NCBI RefSeq assembly: GCF_022458745.1
Contig: NZ_JAJJJF010000004.1
Span: 62,001 to 126,000, forward strand
Direction: 5' to 3'
Length of the DNA stretch: 64,000 nt
Source: Bacillus piscicola
GTDB lineage: Bacteria > Bacillota > Bacilli > Bacillales > Marinococcaceae
The first letter of the stretch is position 1. Each line of letters starts with the position of its first letter. The notes below the pieces were generated by a model. That model worked only from the letters and a program-made list of their open reading frames with translations. It ran no database searches and was not told where the DNA came from. Both the position numbers and the translations under genes were made by a program. Shown one piece after another: positions 56,417 through 64,000 of this stretch.

Positions 56417-57763
56417 CTAGCTGTAAGTGACTGGCACACCTGCTTTTTCTAAGAGTTCAAAATAAGTCGGACATGTTTTGGACACGCAGCCTGGGTCTTC
56501 AATGACGATTCCCGGCACCTTCGTTCCAATAAGCGAAAGCGCCATCGCTACCCGGTGATCGTCATAGGAGTGAAGGACACCGCCCTGTGGCACTCCCGGA
56601 TACACCTTTAATCCGTCCTGGAACTCCTCTACTTCTATTCCTAATTTCTTTAGTTCTGTACAAACGGCCGTAATCCGGTCTGATTCATGATGGCGGATAT
56701 GTTCGACTTCTCTCAAAGTGATCGGGCCATCGGCAAATGGTGCAATTGCCGCAAGCGTCAACGTTTGGTCAGACATTTCCTTCATGCTGATATCAAAAGC
56801 CCCGCGAAGCTGTTCCGGTCCTTCTACTTCGATAAAGCCGTCTCCTTTTATAACCCGGCAGCCCATCCGCTCGTAGATGTCTGTCATATAAATATCCGGC
56901 TGATTCGTCTGCATCGTTAAGTTATTAATCCGGACACGTCCATTCGTTACTGCTGCAAGCGCCATAAAATAACTCGCCGTAGACGCGTCGGCCTCGAGTG
57001 CCATGTCGCGCCCTGTGTAGCCGGAAACAGGAACAACCATCTCACTGAGATCGTCTTTATAGGTGGCTTCTACACCGAATTGTTTCATGAGATCCAACGT
57101 AATTTTAACGTACGCATGTTGTACGATATGGTCGGGGATCGTCACTTTTACCGCTTTTTTCGCGTACGGCCCGGCTAATAAAAGACCACTCGTAAATTGG
57201 CTCGATACTTTACCCGAAATTTGAACCTCCCCGCCTGTGAGGCCGTGCGCTTTGACGCGGAGTGGATAGAATCCTTCTTTTTCGATGTATTCAACCTCGG
57301 CGCCAAGTGTCTCTAGTGCTTCCATGAGAGGTTGTACGGGGCGCTCACTCATCCGCTTGCTTGCTTCCACATGAAAATTCCCTTCCTCCGAAGCCGCTAG
57401 CGCTCCAGGGAGAAAGCGGGCAATTGTGCCTGCTGCTCCGATATACAGATGGGCATCTTTCACCGGCCAGTCCCCGTTACATCCCTCTATTCGAACGGTG
57501 TCTCCCATGACTTCCACGGTAATGCCGAGATTGCGGAGTGCTTCCAAGCACCAGTAGGAATCATCACTTTTTAAAATGCCCGTCAGCTCGGATGTGCCTT
57601 CAGCCAGGGCAGCCATAATCAATGCCCGGTTCGTCACACTTTTACTGCCTGGAATCGTCATTTCCGTATGTATGGTTTTTGCCTCTACCGGAGTCATCTC
57701 CACTTGTTTCACGTCTGTCAACGCCGCCCACGGAGAGCGTGCTTTTAAATCAGGTTTACTCAC
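56417..57763 (-). CDS. aroA: 3-phosphoshikimate 1-carboxyvinyltransferase (EPSP synthase)
   Basis: EPSP synthase of 448 aa for the shikimate pathway, adding enolpyruvate to shikimate-3-phosphate. [49 protein letters not shown] and the C-terminal [13 protein letters not shown] carry the substrate residues. There is a roughly 30-residue N-terminal extension ([19 protein letters not shown]). I chose the GTG at 57761-57763, preceded by AGGAAAGGGCG; an ATG 12 codons earlier has a weak site. It is separate from any aro operon and adjacent to the sigma-54 regulator, so it could be a second paralogue. Confidence 0.9.
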   Translation of the reverse strand: MSKPDLKARSPWAALTDVKQVEMTPVEAKTIHTEMTIPGSKSVTNRALIMAALAEGTSELTGILKSDDSYWCLEALRNLGITVEVMGDTVRIEGCNGDWPVKDAHLYIGAAGTIARFLPGALAASEEGNFHVEASKRMSERPVQPLMEALETLGAEVEYIEKEGFYPLRVKAHGLTGGEVQISGKVSSQFTSGLLLAGPYAKKAVKVTIPDHIVQHAYVKITLDLMKQFGVEATYKDDLSEMVVPVSGYTGRDMALEADASTASYFMALAAVTNGRVRINNLTMQTNQPDIYMTDIYERMGCRVIKGDGFIEVEGPEQLRGAFDISMKEMSDQTLTLAAIAPFADGPITLREVEHIRHHESDRITAVCTELKKLGIEVEEFQDGLKVYPGVPQGGVLHSYDDHRVAMALSLIGTKVPGIVIEDPGCVSKTCPTYFELLEKAGVPVTYS

Positions 57764-57853
57764 ATGCCATCGCCCTTTCCTCGTCGTTTCTACTAACATT
57801 ACATCATCTCGCTCAGGAATAAGCAAGCAGACACTGACATCCTCCCGTTTCAG

Positions 57854-58027
57854 CTATTTCTTTCCTTTTCCGCTTTTCTTGTTCAGCAAGATAATAACAA
57901 GGAGAAAAATAATAGCCCCCATGGTGCCGATGCCCATTGCTCGTTCATTCATACTCCTCATCGCCAATCCAGCTGCAAGAGACAGGACAAGCAGGAAGGA
58001 GAAAAAAACAGTCAGCTTCTTTTTCAT
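57854..58027 (-). CDS. Small membrane protein of 57 aa
   Basis: A short gene with a strong ribosome binding site (GGAAGGAGGT, nine bases before the ATG). The protein has two membrane helices: KKLTVFFSFLLVLSLAAGLA and MGAIIFLLVIILL, joined by RSMNERAMG, and a basic tail KKSGKGKK. I do not recognise a family. It lies between aroA and the DUF3231 gene on the same strand. Confidence 0.75.
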   Translation of the reverse strand: MKKKLTVFFSFLLVLSLAAGLAMRSMNERAMGIGTMGAIIFLLVIILLNKKSGKGKK

Positions 58028-58112
58028 GGTAATGGTACCTCCTTCCTCTCATTATAACAGCTGCTATCCCAACCGCGTATTTCCATGAACACTTCAACTC
58101 CTGTAAAAAGCA

Positions 58113-58148
58113 GAAAAACCAACACCAGCGTGCTGCGGGGTTGGTTCT
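58113..58148 (-). terminator. Terminator of the DUF3231 gene
   Basis: On the minus strand AACCAAC and GTTGGTT (part of AAGAACCAACCCC and GGTGTTGGTT) form a stem followed by TTTTTC. It begins just past the stop codon. Confidence 0.75.
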
Positions 58149-58153
58149 TCTTG

Positions 58154-58708
58154 TTATTCTGAGGGTAAGCCGGGCGGGTAATAGTACGGCGGTACTTTCA
58201 GCCAGCCGCGCTTTCGCATGAGGGTTTTTAAGGTAGCGCCGATCGTCACCCATTCCGCATAAAACTGTAGCCACATGATACTAATATCGTTGCGGATCGC
58301 GTCTCCTTGGGATTTGGCACACAATTTCAGACACGTAATTAACTTAAACGCAACGCCGTTTGTGATTTCATTATCAGTTAATTTAACACCTAAGGGAATA
58401 TCGTTCGGACTGGATTTTGGTTTGGCTGAGGTAACGTCCGGGAGAGGAATCCCCTCCTCTCTCATGAATTGGCTCACTCGCTTTACTTGGGACTCACACG
58501 TTTTTACAATATCGTTCAGCATCTCCGTTACTTCATCATCGGTGGTCGTATTTAAGCCTACTTCCTCGTACCGGATGAATTCTTCAACGGATGTCACATA
58601 TTTCCATAAGTCGCCGACCTCAATGACATGCAGAGGGGCCTTCGGTTCATCTGTATTATCAATTTGTGTTTTGAATACGTTCCAAACGGCTTCCAATGGA
58701 TTGGGCAC
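58154..58708 (-). CDS. DUF3231 family protein
   Basis: A 184-aa protein with the pattern of the DUF3231 helical-bundle family, common in spore-forming Bacilli and probably ferritin- or CotF-like in fold. The C-terminal RGWLKVPPYYYPPGLP signature is typical, and helical blocks such as DEVTEMLNDIVKTCESQVKR, IPLPDVT and IRNDISIMWLQFYAEWVTIG are family-like. Related proteins are often spore-associated; function is unknown. The GTG at 58706-58708 follows GGAGGTG at six bases. Confidence 0.82.
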   Translation of the reverse strand: MPNPLEAVWNVFKTQIDNTDEPKAPLHVIEVGDLWKYVTSVEEFIRYEEVGLNTTTDDEVTEMLNDIVKTCESQVKRVSQFMREEGIPLPDVTSAKPKSSPNDIPLGVKLTDNEITNGVAFKLITCLKLCAKSQGDAIRNDISIMWLQFYAEWVTIGATLKTLMRKRGWLKVPPYYYPPGLPSE

Positions 58709-58764
58709 GGTGGACACCTCCTTCCCTTACTATTTTTTCTCCTCAGCGAAAAAAAATGTACAAA

Positions 58765-58800
58765 ACAAAAAAACAGCCGTTTTCCTTATAACGGCTGCCT
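58765..58800 (-). terminator. Terminator of the iron ABC transporter operon
   Basis: GCAGCCGTT and AACGGCTGT pair around an eight-base loop, followed by TTTTTTTG on the minus strand. It lies about 16 bases after the ATPase stop. Confidence 0.88.
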
Positions 58801-58816
58801 CTTAAACGTTATTCTC

Positions 58817-59536
58817 TTACGCTTCTACATGAGCAGTCTGGCCTCGAAACGTCTCTTTCAGTATGTCGCATGGCCGGCCGACTTGCTTGACGGCACCTTT
58901 TTCTACCATCACGACCCGGTCCGCCAGTACACGAGCGTCTTCTTCATCATGGGTCACGAAAATCGTGGTTGTTCCTGTATGTTTGATTGTGTTACGCAGT
59001 TCATCGCGAATACGCTGCTGCAAATGAGCATCCAGATTACTGAATGGCTCATCTAATAACAAAAGCGAAGGCTTAGGTGCCAGGGCGCGGGCTAAAGCAA
59101 CGCGTTGCTGCTGTCCACCGCTGAGTTCATAGGGATATCGTTTTCGAAAGTCCTCCATATGAATCAGTTCGAGCATTTCAGCTGCGCGTTGCTTACGTTC
59201 GGCCCGTTTCCAACGCTTTAGGCCGAACATGATATTCGCCTCCACTGTCATATGCGGAAAGAGCGCATAGTCTTGGAATACCATGCCAAGACCGCGCTTT
59301 TCTACGGGCAGGTACACGCCGTCTCCTTGACAAAATGCGCGATCTCCCACTTGAATACAGCCTTTCTTCGGTGTTTCTAATCCTGCGATAAGACGGAGTA
59401 TCGTGCTTTTGCCACTCCCACTCTCTCCTAAAATGGAAACAATCTCCCCTTCCTGCATATGAAGGGAGAAGTCTGAAACGGTCGGTGTTTTCGATGAGGA
59501 GTAATCAAAACAGAGATCAGATATTTGTACGTGCAT
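58817..59536 (-). CDS. fbpC: Iron(III) ABC transporter ATP-binding protein
   Basis: ABC ATPase of 239 aa. Walker A GESGSGKST, Q-loop MVFQDYALFPHMT, signature LSGGQQQRVALARALAPKP, Walker B LLLLDEPFSNLD and the H-loop VTHDEED are complete. DYALFPHMTVEANI is typical of the ferric, spermidine and sulfate uptake group. The C-terminal regulatory domain is short. Its ATG overlaps the permease stop by one base, so the two are coupled. It energises uptake through the FbpB-like permease. Confidence 0.92.
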   Translation of the reverse strand: MHVQISDLCFDYSSSKTPTVSDFSLHMQEGEIVSILGESGSGKSTILRLIAGLETPKKGCIQVGDRAFCQGDGVYLPVEKRGLGMVFQDYALFPHMTVEANIMFGLKRWKRAERKQRAAEMLELIHMEDFRKRYPYELSGGQQQRVALARALAPKPSLLLLDEPFSNLDAHLQQRIRDELRNTIKHTGTTTIFVTHDEEDARVLADRVVMVEKGAVKQVGRPCDILKETFRGQTAHVEA

Positions 59537-61176
59537 CAGTTTGGCTCCTTTTCAATTAGTATGTGGAAGATGAACATCGCGATTCCGCTCACCAGAACAA
59601 TAAACATCGAGGAAAGAGCTGCTTCTTGAATTCGTTCATCACTTGCATATCGGTAAGCCATCGAAGCGAGTGTCTCAAAATTAAATGGCCGTAATATCAG
59701 TGTCAGTGGAAGCTCTTTTAAGATGTCGACAAACACGAGAATAAAGCCGCTGAAAACCGCAGGTCGTATCATTTTCAGATCGACGCGCAGAAATGTCTCC
59801 GTCCAGCCCATCCCAAGAGTGCGGGACGCTTCGGTGAACTTCATGCCGATTTTATCAAAGCCTGCTTCAATGGAATTGTAGCCGACTGCCATAAAACGGA
59901 TGATATAAGCGAACAACAGCATGATCAGACTTGTGCTCAAAACAAGGGCAGAGGAAGCACCCGTCAGGTCATATAACGCAGCCAGCTTTTCATCCAGATA
60001 AATAAAGAAGCTGATCACTCCTACCGCAATGACCGCGCCGGGAATCGAGTATCCGAGCACTGTCAAGCGGGACGTAACGGCCGGAACGACTCCCTTTGCC
60101 ATCCGGGTGAAGTTCGCGATCACCACCGCAATCACCACAACGCCGAGAGCGGCTGTCCCTGCTGCCAATGCTGAATTACGAATCAATGTTAAAAAGGTTT
60201 CCGAGAAGATATCTTCGTAAGTAAGCACCGACCAATAGGTCAACTGGGCAACCGGGATGACAAAGCCGAGACAAAAGATGGAACCGGTAAACGCAACAGT
60301 CAACCATTTCTGCCAGCCTTTTAATGACTGCGGCTTTAAAGGGGACACTTTCGTATTACTGTAACTGAATTGACGTCTGCCGCGCAGAAACTTCTCGAGC
60401 AGCAGCAGGACAAGCACGATCCCCATTAGAATACCGGCAAGCTTAATGGCCGCATCCAAATCCCCGAACGCAAACCATGTCTGAAAAATGGCCGTGCTGA
60501 ACGTCTGAATGCCGAAATAGCTGACGACACCGTAATCATTCAGCACCTCTAACACAACAAGCGTCACTCCGGCTACAATCGCCCCTCTTGCCACTGGTAC
60601 GACGACGTAAAGAAAAGTTCGCACAGGGCCGCTTCCAAGCACACGGGCATTTTCAACGAGCGATGTTGCCTGGCGGGCGAAGAAGGCCCGTGTGATAGCA
60701 TAGATATAGGGGTACAGAAAAATTGTAAAAATAAACACCGCGCCGGGCATATTCATAATGTCAAAATAGCGCTGCGATACTTCTGTGTCAAAATGATCTC
60801 GTAACGTCACCTGAATAACTCCGGTATAGTTCAGCATACCGTGATACGTATACGCCCCGATATACGGCGGTATCGCCAGTGGCATAAGAAGCGCCCACTT
60901 TAAGGTACCGCGAAACGGAAAATCATAGGCTGATACGATCCAGGCAAGCGCTGTCCCAATCGCAACAGAAAACAATCCTGTCCAAAAAGCAAGCAAGAGC
61001 GTATCCATCATATAATTTTGCAGCATATATTCTCTAATGTGCTCCCAGTTCTCACTGGCCGGTTGAAAAATACGTATAACTAAAAAGCTTGAAGGCAGTA
61101 CAAGCAGCAACACAGAAAACAGTGCAAGGGCTCCCCAGCCCGATACAGTTGTTGGGACTCTTCCTTTTATCTTCAT
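59536..61176 (-). CDS. fbpB: Iron(III) ABC transporter permease (fused double domain)
   Basis: A 546-aa membrane protein with two binding-protein-dependent permease domains in one chain, about twelve helices, as in FbpB/SfuB iron(III) permeases. EAA-loop segments are seen in ENARVLGSGPVRTFLYVVVP and EASRTLGMGWTETFLRVDL. ATG preceded by AAAGGG. A Fur box lies in the short upstream gap, so expression should rise under iron starvation. The substrate-binding protein gene is 2.3 kb away, beyond a YheC/D-like gene. Confidence 0.92.
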   Translation of the reverse strand: MKIKGRVPTTVSGWGALALFSVLLLVLPSSFLVIRIFQPASENWEHIREYMLQNYMMDTLLLAFWTGLFSVAIGTALAWIVSAYDFPFRGTLKWALLMPLAIPPYIGAYTYHGMLNYTGVIQVTLRDHFDTEVSQRYFDIMNMPGAVFIFTIFLYPYIYAITRAFFARQATSLVENARVLGSGPVRTFLYVVVPVARGAIVAGVTLVVLEVLNDYGVVSYFGIQTFSTAIFQTWFAFGDLDAAIKLAGILMGIVLVLLLLEKFLRGRRQFSYSNTKVSPLKPQSLKGWQKWLTVAFTGSIFCLGFVIPVAQLTYWSVLTYEDIFSETFLTLIRNSALAAGTAALGVVVIAVVIANFTRMAKGVVPAVTSRLTVLGYSIPGAVIAVGVISFFIYLDEKLAALYDLTGASSALVLSTSLIMLLFAYIIRFMAVGYNSIEAGFDKIGMKFTEASRTLGMGWTETFLRVDLKMIRPAVFSGFILVFVDILKELPLTLILRPFNFETLASMAYRYASDERIQEAALSSMFIVLVSGIAMFIFHILIEKEPN

Positions 61177-61224
61177 GATGTCCTACCCTTTATCTCTATT
61201 ATTATTCCTGTCATTGATTGTTAA

Positions 61225-61239
61225 TGAGAATGTTTATCA
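61225..61239. promoter_or_regulatory. Fur box upstream of fbpB-fbpC
   Basis: TGAGAATGTTTATCA matches the 7-1-7 Fur/Per consensus TGATAATNATTATCA at 12 of 14 positions. It lies 49 bp upstream of the permease start. Because it fits the transporter type, Fur is more likely than PerR or Zur. Confidence 0.72.
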
Positions 61240-61331
61240 TCTTCAATTAGTATGCCAGAATATAGTGAATTTGTCACGAAAAATTTTAAACGCTAATACA
61301 AAATCTACTGAAAACAGAACAAATGAAACAC

Positions 61332-61368
61332 AAAAAAACAGCCGTCTTCTCTAACAGAAACCGGCTGG
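61332..61368 (-). terminator. Terminator of the YheC/D-like gene
   Basis: CAGCCGG and CGGCTG arms around a long loop, followed by TTTTTTTG on the minus strand. It separates the YheC/D-like gene from the Fur box. A 14-base sequence (TCTTTCATGTGTGA) is tandemly repeated next to it. Confidence 0.72.
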
Positions 61369-61421
61369 TCTTTCATGTGTGATCTTTCATGTGTGATATA
61401 TGGCATGCAGCGGCAGTCACT

Positions 61422-63299
61422 TTATACGTTCACATCCTCACCCTCTTCCTCTTCATCCTCTGCTGGTACGGACCAGGACTCATCCCTATACAATCCCAGT
61501 AAGTCATCCTCCCCTTTCCCTTCTTCTGCTCCTTCTATCAGTGGGAAAGTCATTGTGTTCGTATACATATATATGGCATACCTAACTGGGTTAAGAAAGG
61601 ACCTCTCTACTATTTCATCTGCACACGCCATGTTTAAGGACACTTTTGCTGACTTAGCATTACACTCAATGAACCAAAGATGTCCTTTATCATCCATCCC
61701 AAAGTCAATCCCTATCTCTGCAAACGTTCCAAAATGAGCCTCGACATTGGTGTAAATGCGTCTCAAAAAGTCTTCCACGTCAGCTTTCTTTTGAACAATC
61801 TCTTCTTCTTGTTCATTAAAAAAAGTTCGGAAAAACGTTTCAAATGAGTACGCTTGGGAATGGGTCGTGATCGGGGATTGCTTGGCTCCGATGCGAGCAG
61901 GAAACGCAACAACTTCCAAGTCTCCCTTACCGTTACGCTGGACTTCTGCACGAAAATCCACCAACCTATCATCGATTTTTATTAACGGAATTACTTGTTG
62001 CACGATGAATGGTTGTTCGTCGAAATACTGAAATAGGAAATGATATACTTCCTCCAAGCTCGGAACCGTTTTACGAACTAATTCCTTCACAAAAAAACGC
62101 AGTTCGTAACTGCTGTCTCTCTTTTTTTTGAGAAAAATGACTTGTTTCCCACCATTGCCTAACAATCCCTTTATATACGCTTCCTCTCGCTTTTGCATGA
62201 AACTTTCTAAATCGTGCACACTTGCACAGCGCACGGTCTCGGGAAGATGAGCCTGCAGCTCCGTGACCTTGTTTAAAGCTTGGTAAACTCTCCATTTATT
62301 AAAATAATGGATAGCATTCAAGGTTGGTATACGACGTGAAGCAAACTGTTTTCTGATCTCCTTTGCCCGTATTCGCTGTGCCGGCGAAAAGCCTCCTCCG
62401 CGATCATACAGAATATCCGGGAAAGGAAATCGCTTTTTTTCCCACGTTACACTTTCCGGATGGTAGCAAGTTCCCATGACGACGGAACTTTTCTCATACA
62501 CATCATGTACTGAAAAAAAGTACAAAGGAACTTGTAATGTAATACCTGCTTTGGCAAGTAATTCTATACGAAAGTATACGAAACCGTAGCGGTCCAGCAT
62601 CTCTTTAATATCACGCATGCCTTTATAGGGGACAGTTTCAGGAATATATCCTTGTAATTCAGGATACGCAGACAGTCTCTCATATACCTTCCATTTGTCC
62701 AGTGTATCCACCGTATTAATGCGCGGGATCCCGTAATGGTTTCGAAAGGTTCGACGTATATTCTTTACTCGTTTCTTCTCTCTCTTTTTAAATCGCACGC
62801 CCCGGTCGTAAATAACGGTTGGAAATGGAGCCCATTCTTCTAGCCATTGATCCTTTTCATTTACATAAACTTGTGCCCTTATCTTCTCGTTCACCCAATC
62901 GATGTCGTCAATAGAAAAGTAAAACAAATAAGTGTGTGCCACTCTGTTGGACTCTGCTTGCTTTACTACTCTTAGTGGAGGACGGCCGTTTTTGATTTGG
63001 GAGATGAACTGATTATTCACAAACACACCGATGACAGGTCCGATGTGAATATGATTCTTTTGTACCCAAATATGGTACTTTCTTTTCTCCCTAAGCATCA
63101 TTTCTTCAAACAAAAACTCAGATACAGATAGTTGGTTCTCTGCTTTTGGTTGTTCTTTTACAGAAACCTTGCTGTGTCTTTGTCCCACATGAAGGTAATA
63201 AGAAGTAGATCTTTTTAATTTCAGAGTAAGAAACGTATGCCTCGGCAGATAAAGGGTTGGTTTATCGCTGTCTTTTTTCTTATGGACCGTGATTTTCAC
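61422..63299 (-). CDS. YheC/YheD-type ATP-grasp protein with an internal duplication
   Basis: A 625-aa protein of the spore-associated YheC/YheD family (usually about 360-450 aa). A unit of about 134 residues occurs twice in tandem (about 122-256 and 257-388). Each copy has a FPxxxYDRG element (APFPTVIYDRG, FPFPDILYDRG), an arginine/lysine-rich helix, IPRINTVDTLDKWKVYERL versus IPTLNAIHYFNKWRVYQAL, and LQxxxPETV. A C-terminal ATP-grasp domain follows, with LVDFRAEVQRN, AEIGIDFGMDDKGHLWFIE and NAKSAKVS (metal-ligand Glu and Asn). The tail is acidic. Function is unknown; relatives are linked to spore coat or peptide ligation. It lies inside an iron transporter locus. Confidence 0.82.
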   Translation of the reverse strand: MKITVHKKKDSDKPTLYLPRHTFLTLKLKRSTSYYLHVGQRHSKVSVKEQPKAENQLSVSEFLFEEMMLREKRKYHIWVQKNHIHIGPVIGVFVNNQFISQIKNGRPPLRVVKQAESNRVAHTYLFYFSIDDIDWVNEKIRAQVYVNEKDQWLEEWAPFPTVIYDRGVRFKKREKKRVKNIRRTFRNHYGIPRINTVDTLDKWKVYERLSAYPELQGYIPETVPYKGMRDIKEMLDRYGFVYFRIELLAKAGITLQVPLYFFSVHDVYEKSSVVMGTCYHPESVTWEKKRFPFPDILYDRGGGFSPAQRIRAKEIRKQFASRRIPTLNAIHYFNKWRVYQALNKVTELQAHLPETVRCASVHDLESFMQKREEAYIKGLLGNGGKQVIFLKKKRDSSYELRFFVKELVRKTVPSLEEVYHFLFQYFDEQPFIVQQVIPLIKIDDRLVDFRAEVQRNGKGDLEVVAFPARIGAKQSPITTHSQAYSFETFFRTFFNEQEEEIVQKKADVEDFLRRIYTNVEAHFGTFAEIGIDFGMDDKGHLWFIECNAKSAKVSLNMACADEIVERSFLNPVRYAIYMYTNTMTFPLIEGAEEGKGEDDLLGLYRDESWSVPAEDEEEEGEDVNV

Positions 63300-63401
63300 G
63301 TTTTCTTCACACCCAATCTTTACACAGTATTATTTCCAATTAATATACGGCGTTGGGTGCTGTTCCGCATGTTTGTACGTCCATAAAAGATAAAGCCGCA
63401 A

Positions 63402-63441
63402 CAAAAAAAGGGCACGTACCGTATACGTACGCACCCTTGCA
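63402..63441 (-). terminator. Terminator of the iron-binding protein gene
   Basis: AAGGGTGCGTACG and CGGTACGTGCCCTT pair (minus strand), followed by TTTTTTTG. It begins shortly after the fbpA-like stop. Confidence 0.88.
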
Positions 63442-63454
63442 CTTGCTGTTATTA

Positions 63455-64000
63455 TTATTTCCAGCCTACTTCGTTCATGAGCATTAATGCCTCTTTGTTG
63501 TTTTCTCCAAGCTGGGTTAAATTAATGTCTTGTTCTTTGAAGTCTCCCCAAGACTGCAACAGTTCAGATGGCTCCACTTCCGGATTAACAGGGAATTCAT
63601 AGTTAGCTTCGGAGAATTCTCCTTGTGCCTCCGGGCTTGAAAGGAATTCGATAAATTGAACAGCTGCTTCTTTGTTCGGGCTGTTGTTAATGACTCCAGC
63701 GCCACTGACGTTCACGTGTGTTCCTGTTGTTTCCTGGTTCGGGAAGAAAATTTCCAGTCCTTCCGCTACTTTTACTTCCTCGTCCTCTGCTGAGTTCAGC
63801 ATATGTCCATAGTAGTAAGAGTTCATGACAGCGACATCGCCTTCACCTGCAGCGACCCCTTTAGCTTGATCACGGTCACCGCCCTGTGGATCGCGTGCCA
63901 TGTTGTTCACAATACCTTCCGCCCATACTTTCGTTTCCTCTGTGCCATTAATTGCGATTAAAGAGGCAACAAGCGATTGGTTGTAAATATTATCTGAGGA
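63455..64000 (-). CDS. fbpA: Iron(III)-binding ABC transporter lipoprotein, C-terminal part
   Basis: The C-terminal 181 codons of a type II periplasmic-binding protein of the FbpA/FutA1 class; the 5' part is beyond base 64000. The frame stays open to the window edge (SSDNIYNQSLVASLIAINGTE upstream of the first internal Met, here 21 residues shortened by one in homologues), so the gene is partial. VNNMARDPQGGDRDQAKGV, AAGEGDVAVMNSYYYGHML (the paired Tyr iron ligands) and VSGAGVINNSPNKEAA are characteristic. It should deliver ferric iron to the FbpBC proteins. The true start is not visible. Confidence 0.9.
   Translation of the reverse strand, partial: SSDNIYNQSLVASLIAINGTEETKVWAEGIVNNMARDPQGGDRDQAKGVAAGEGDVAVMNSYYYGHMLNSAEDEEVKVAEGLEIFFPNQETTGTHVNVSGAGVINNSPNKEAAVQFIEFLSSPEAQGEFSEANYEFPVNPEVEPSELLQSWGDFKEQDINLTQLGENNKEALMLMNEVGWK

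Noticed and set aside
61369-61397. Tandem 14-base direct repeat beside the ATP-grasp terminator
   Set aside because: Only two copies, no dyad and no link to a promoter; likely simple slippage.

Overview
The window looks like a chromosomal segment of an endospore-forming, low-to-mid GC Gram-positive bacterium of the Bacillaceae. I cannot name the species. Gene order follows, with gaps, the Bacillus subtilis block ywlG-rpiB-ywlE-mntP-ywlC-spoIIR-prmC-prfA-rpmE-rho-glpX-murA-tal-spo0F-ywjG-pyrG-rpoE-acdA-fadF-cls-argS-ywiB. Spore-former markers are spo0F, spoIIR, a YheC/YheD-type ATP-grasp gene and a DUF3231 gene. Most genes are on the minus strand, as expected for the origin-proximal left arm. 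A DnaA-box cluster at ywlC-spoIIR and an exact parS site at 51525-51540 fit that location.

Layout. 1-5.3 kb: ywlG (partial), rpiB, a chemoreceptor, ywlE, mntP, ywlC, spoIIR. 5.3-6.9 kb: a decayed HepT toxin, a GyrI-like gene and a repeat array. 6.9-10.3 kb: prmC-prfA and a divergent CoA-disulfide-reductase-like gene. 10.4-18.4 kb: a membrane-anchored sigma-like fusion, chromate transporter halves with an Lrp-type regulator, a second chemoreceptor, a SulP transporter without STAS domain, and two repeat arrays. 18.5-27.9 kb: the conserved rpmE-to-rpoE core. 28-34.6 kb: a fatty-acid beta-oxidation operon (fadF, mmgA, mmgB, two acyl-CoA dehydrogenases). 34.8-39.9 kb: cardiolipin synthase, an array, a hydrolase, a frameshifted XapX gene, argS-ywiB. 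39.9-42.2 kb: an actin-like/adaptor/centromere-like cassette. 42-51.5 kb: a cyclodeaminase-family gene, an array, an M42 peptidase, an MFS pump, csoR-copZ-copA, a SEDS gene and an unknown secreted or anchored protein. 51.5-57.8 kb: mmsA and an iron alcohol dehydrogenase behind a sigma-54 promoter, their likely activator, and a stray aroA. 57.8-64 kb: two small or hypothetical genes and a Fur-controlled iron ABC transporter split by a YheC/D-like gene.

Two signals stand out. First, a parMRC-like cassette: an actin-family ATPase gene (40575-41879), a downstream gene for a possible DNA-binding adaptor (39951-40538), and nine perfect copies of the palindrome AACATGTT within 295 bp (41875-42169), one of which contains the ATG of the actin-like gene. 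It lies between ordinary chromosomal genes with no replication gene nearby. Second, five intergenic arrays (about 6.4-6.8, 11.8-12.5, 17.7-18.4, 36.0-36.4 and 43.4-43.7 kb) hold about 50 degenerate hairpin-like units at an almost invariant 52-bp pitch, although the units themselves have diverged strongly. I do not recognise this as a named repeat family. A smaller array at 25.3 kb uses another hairpin sequence at nearly the same pitch.

All readings are by eye. Family names rest on motif recognition and synteny; no database search was run.
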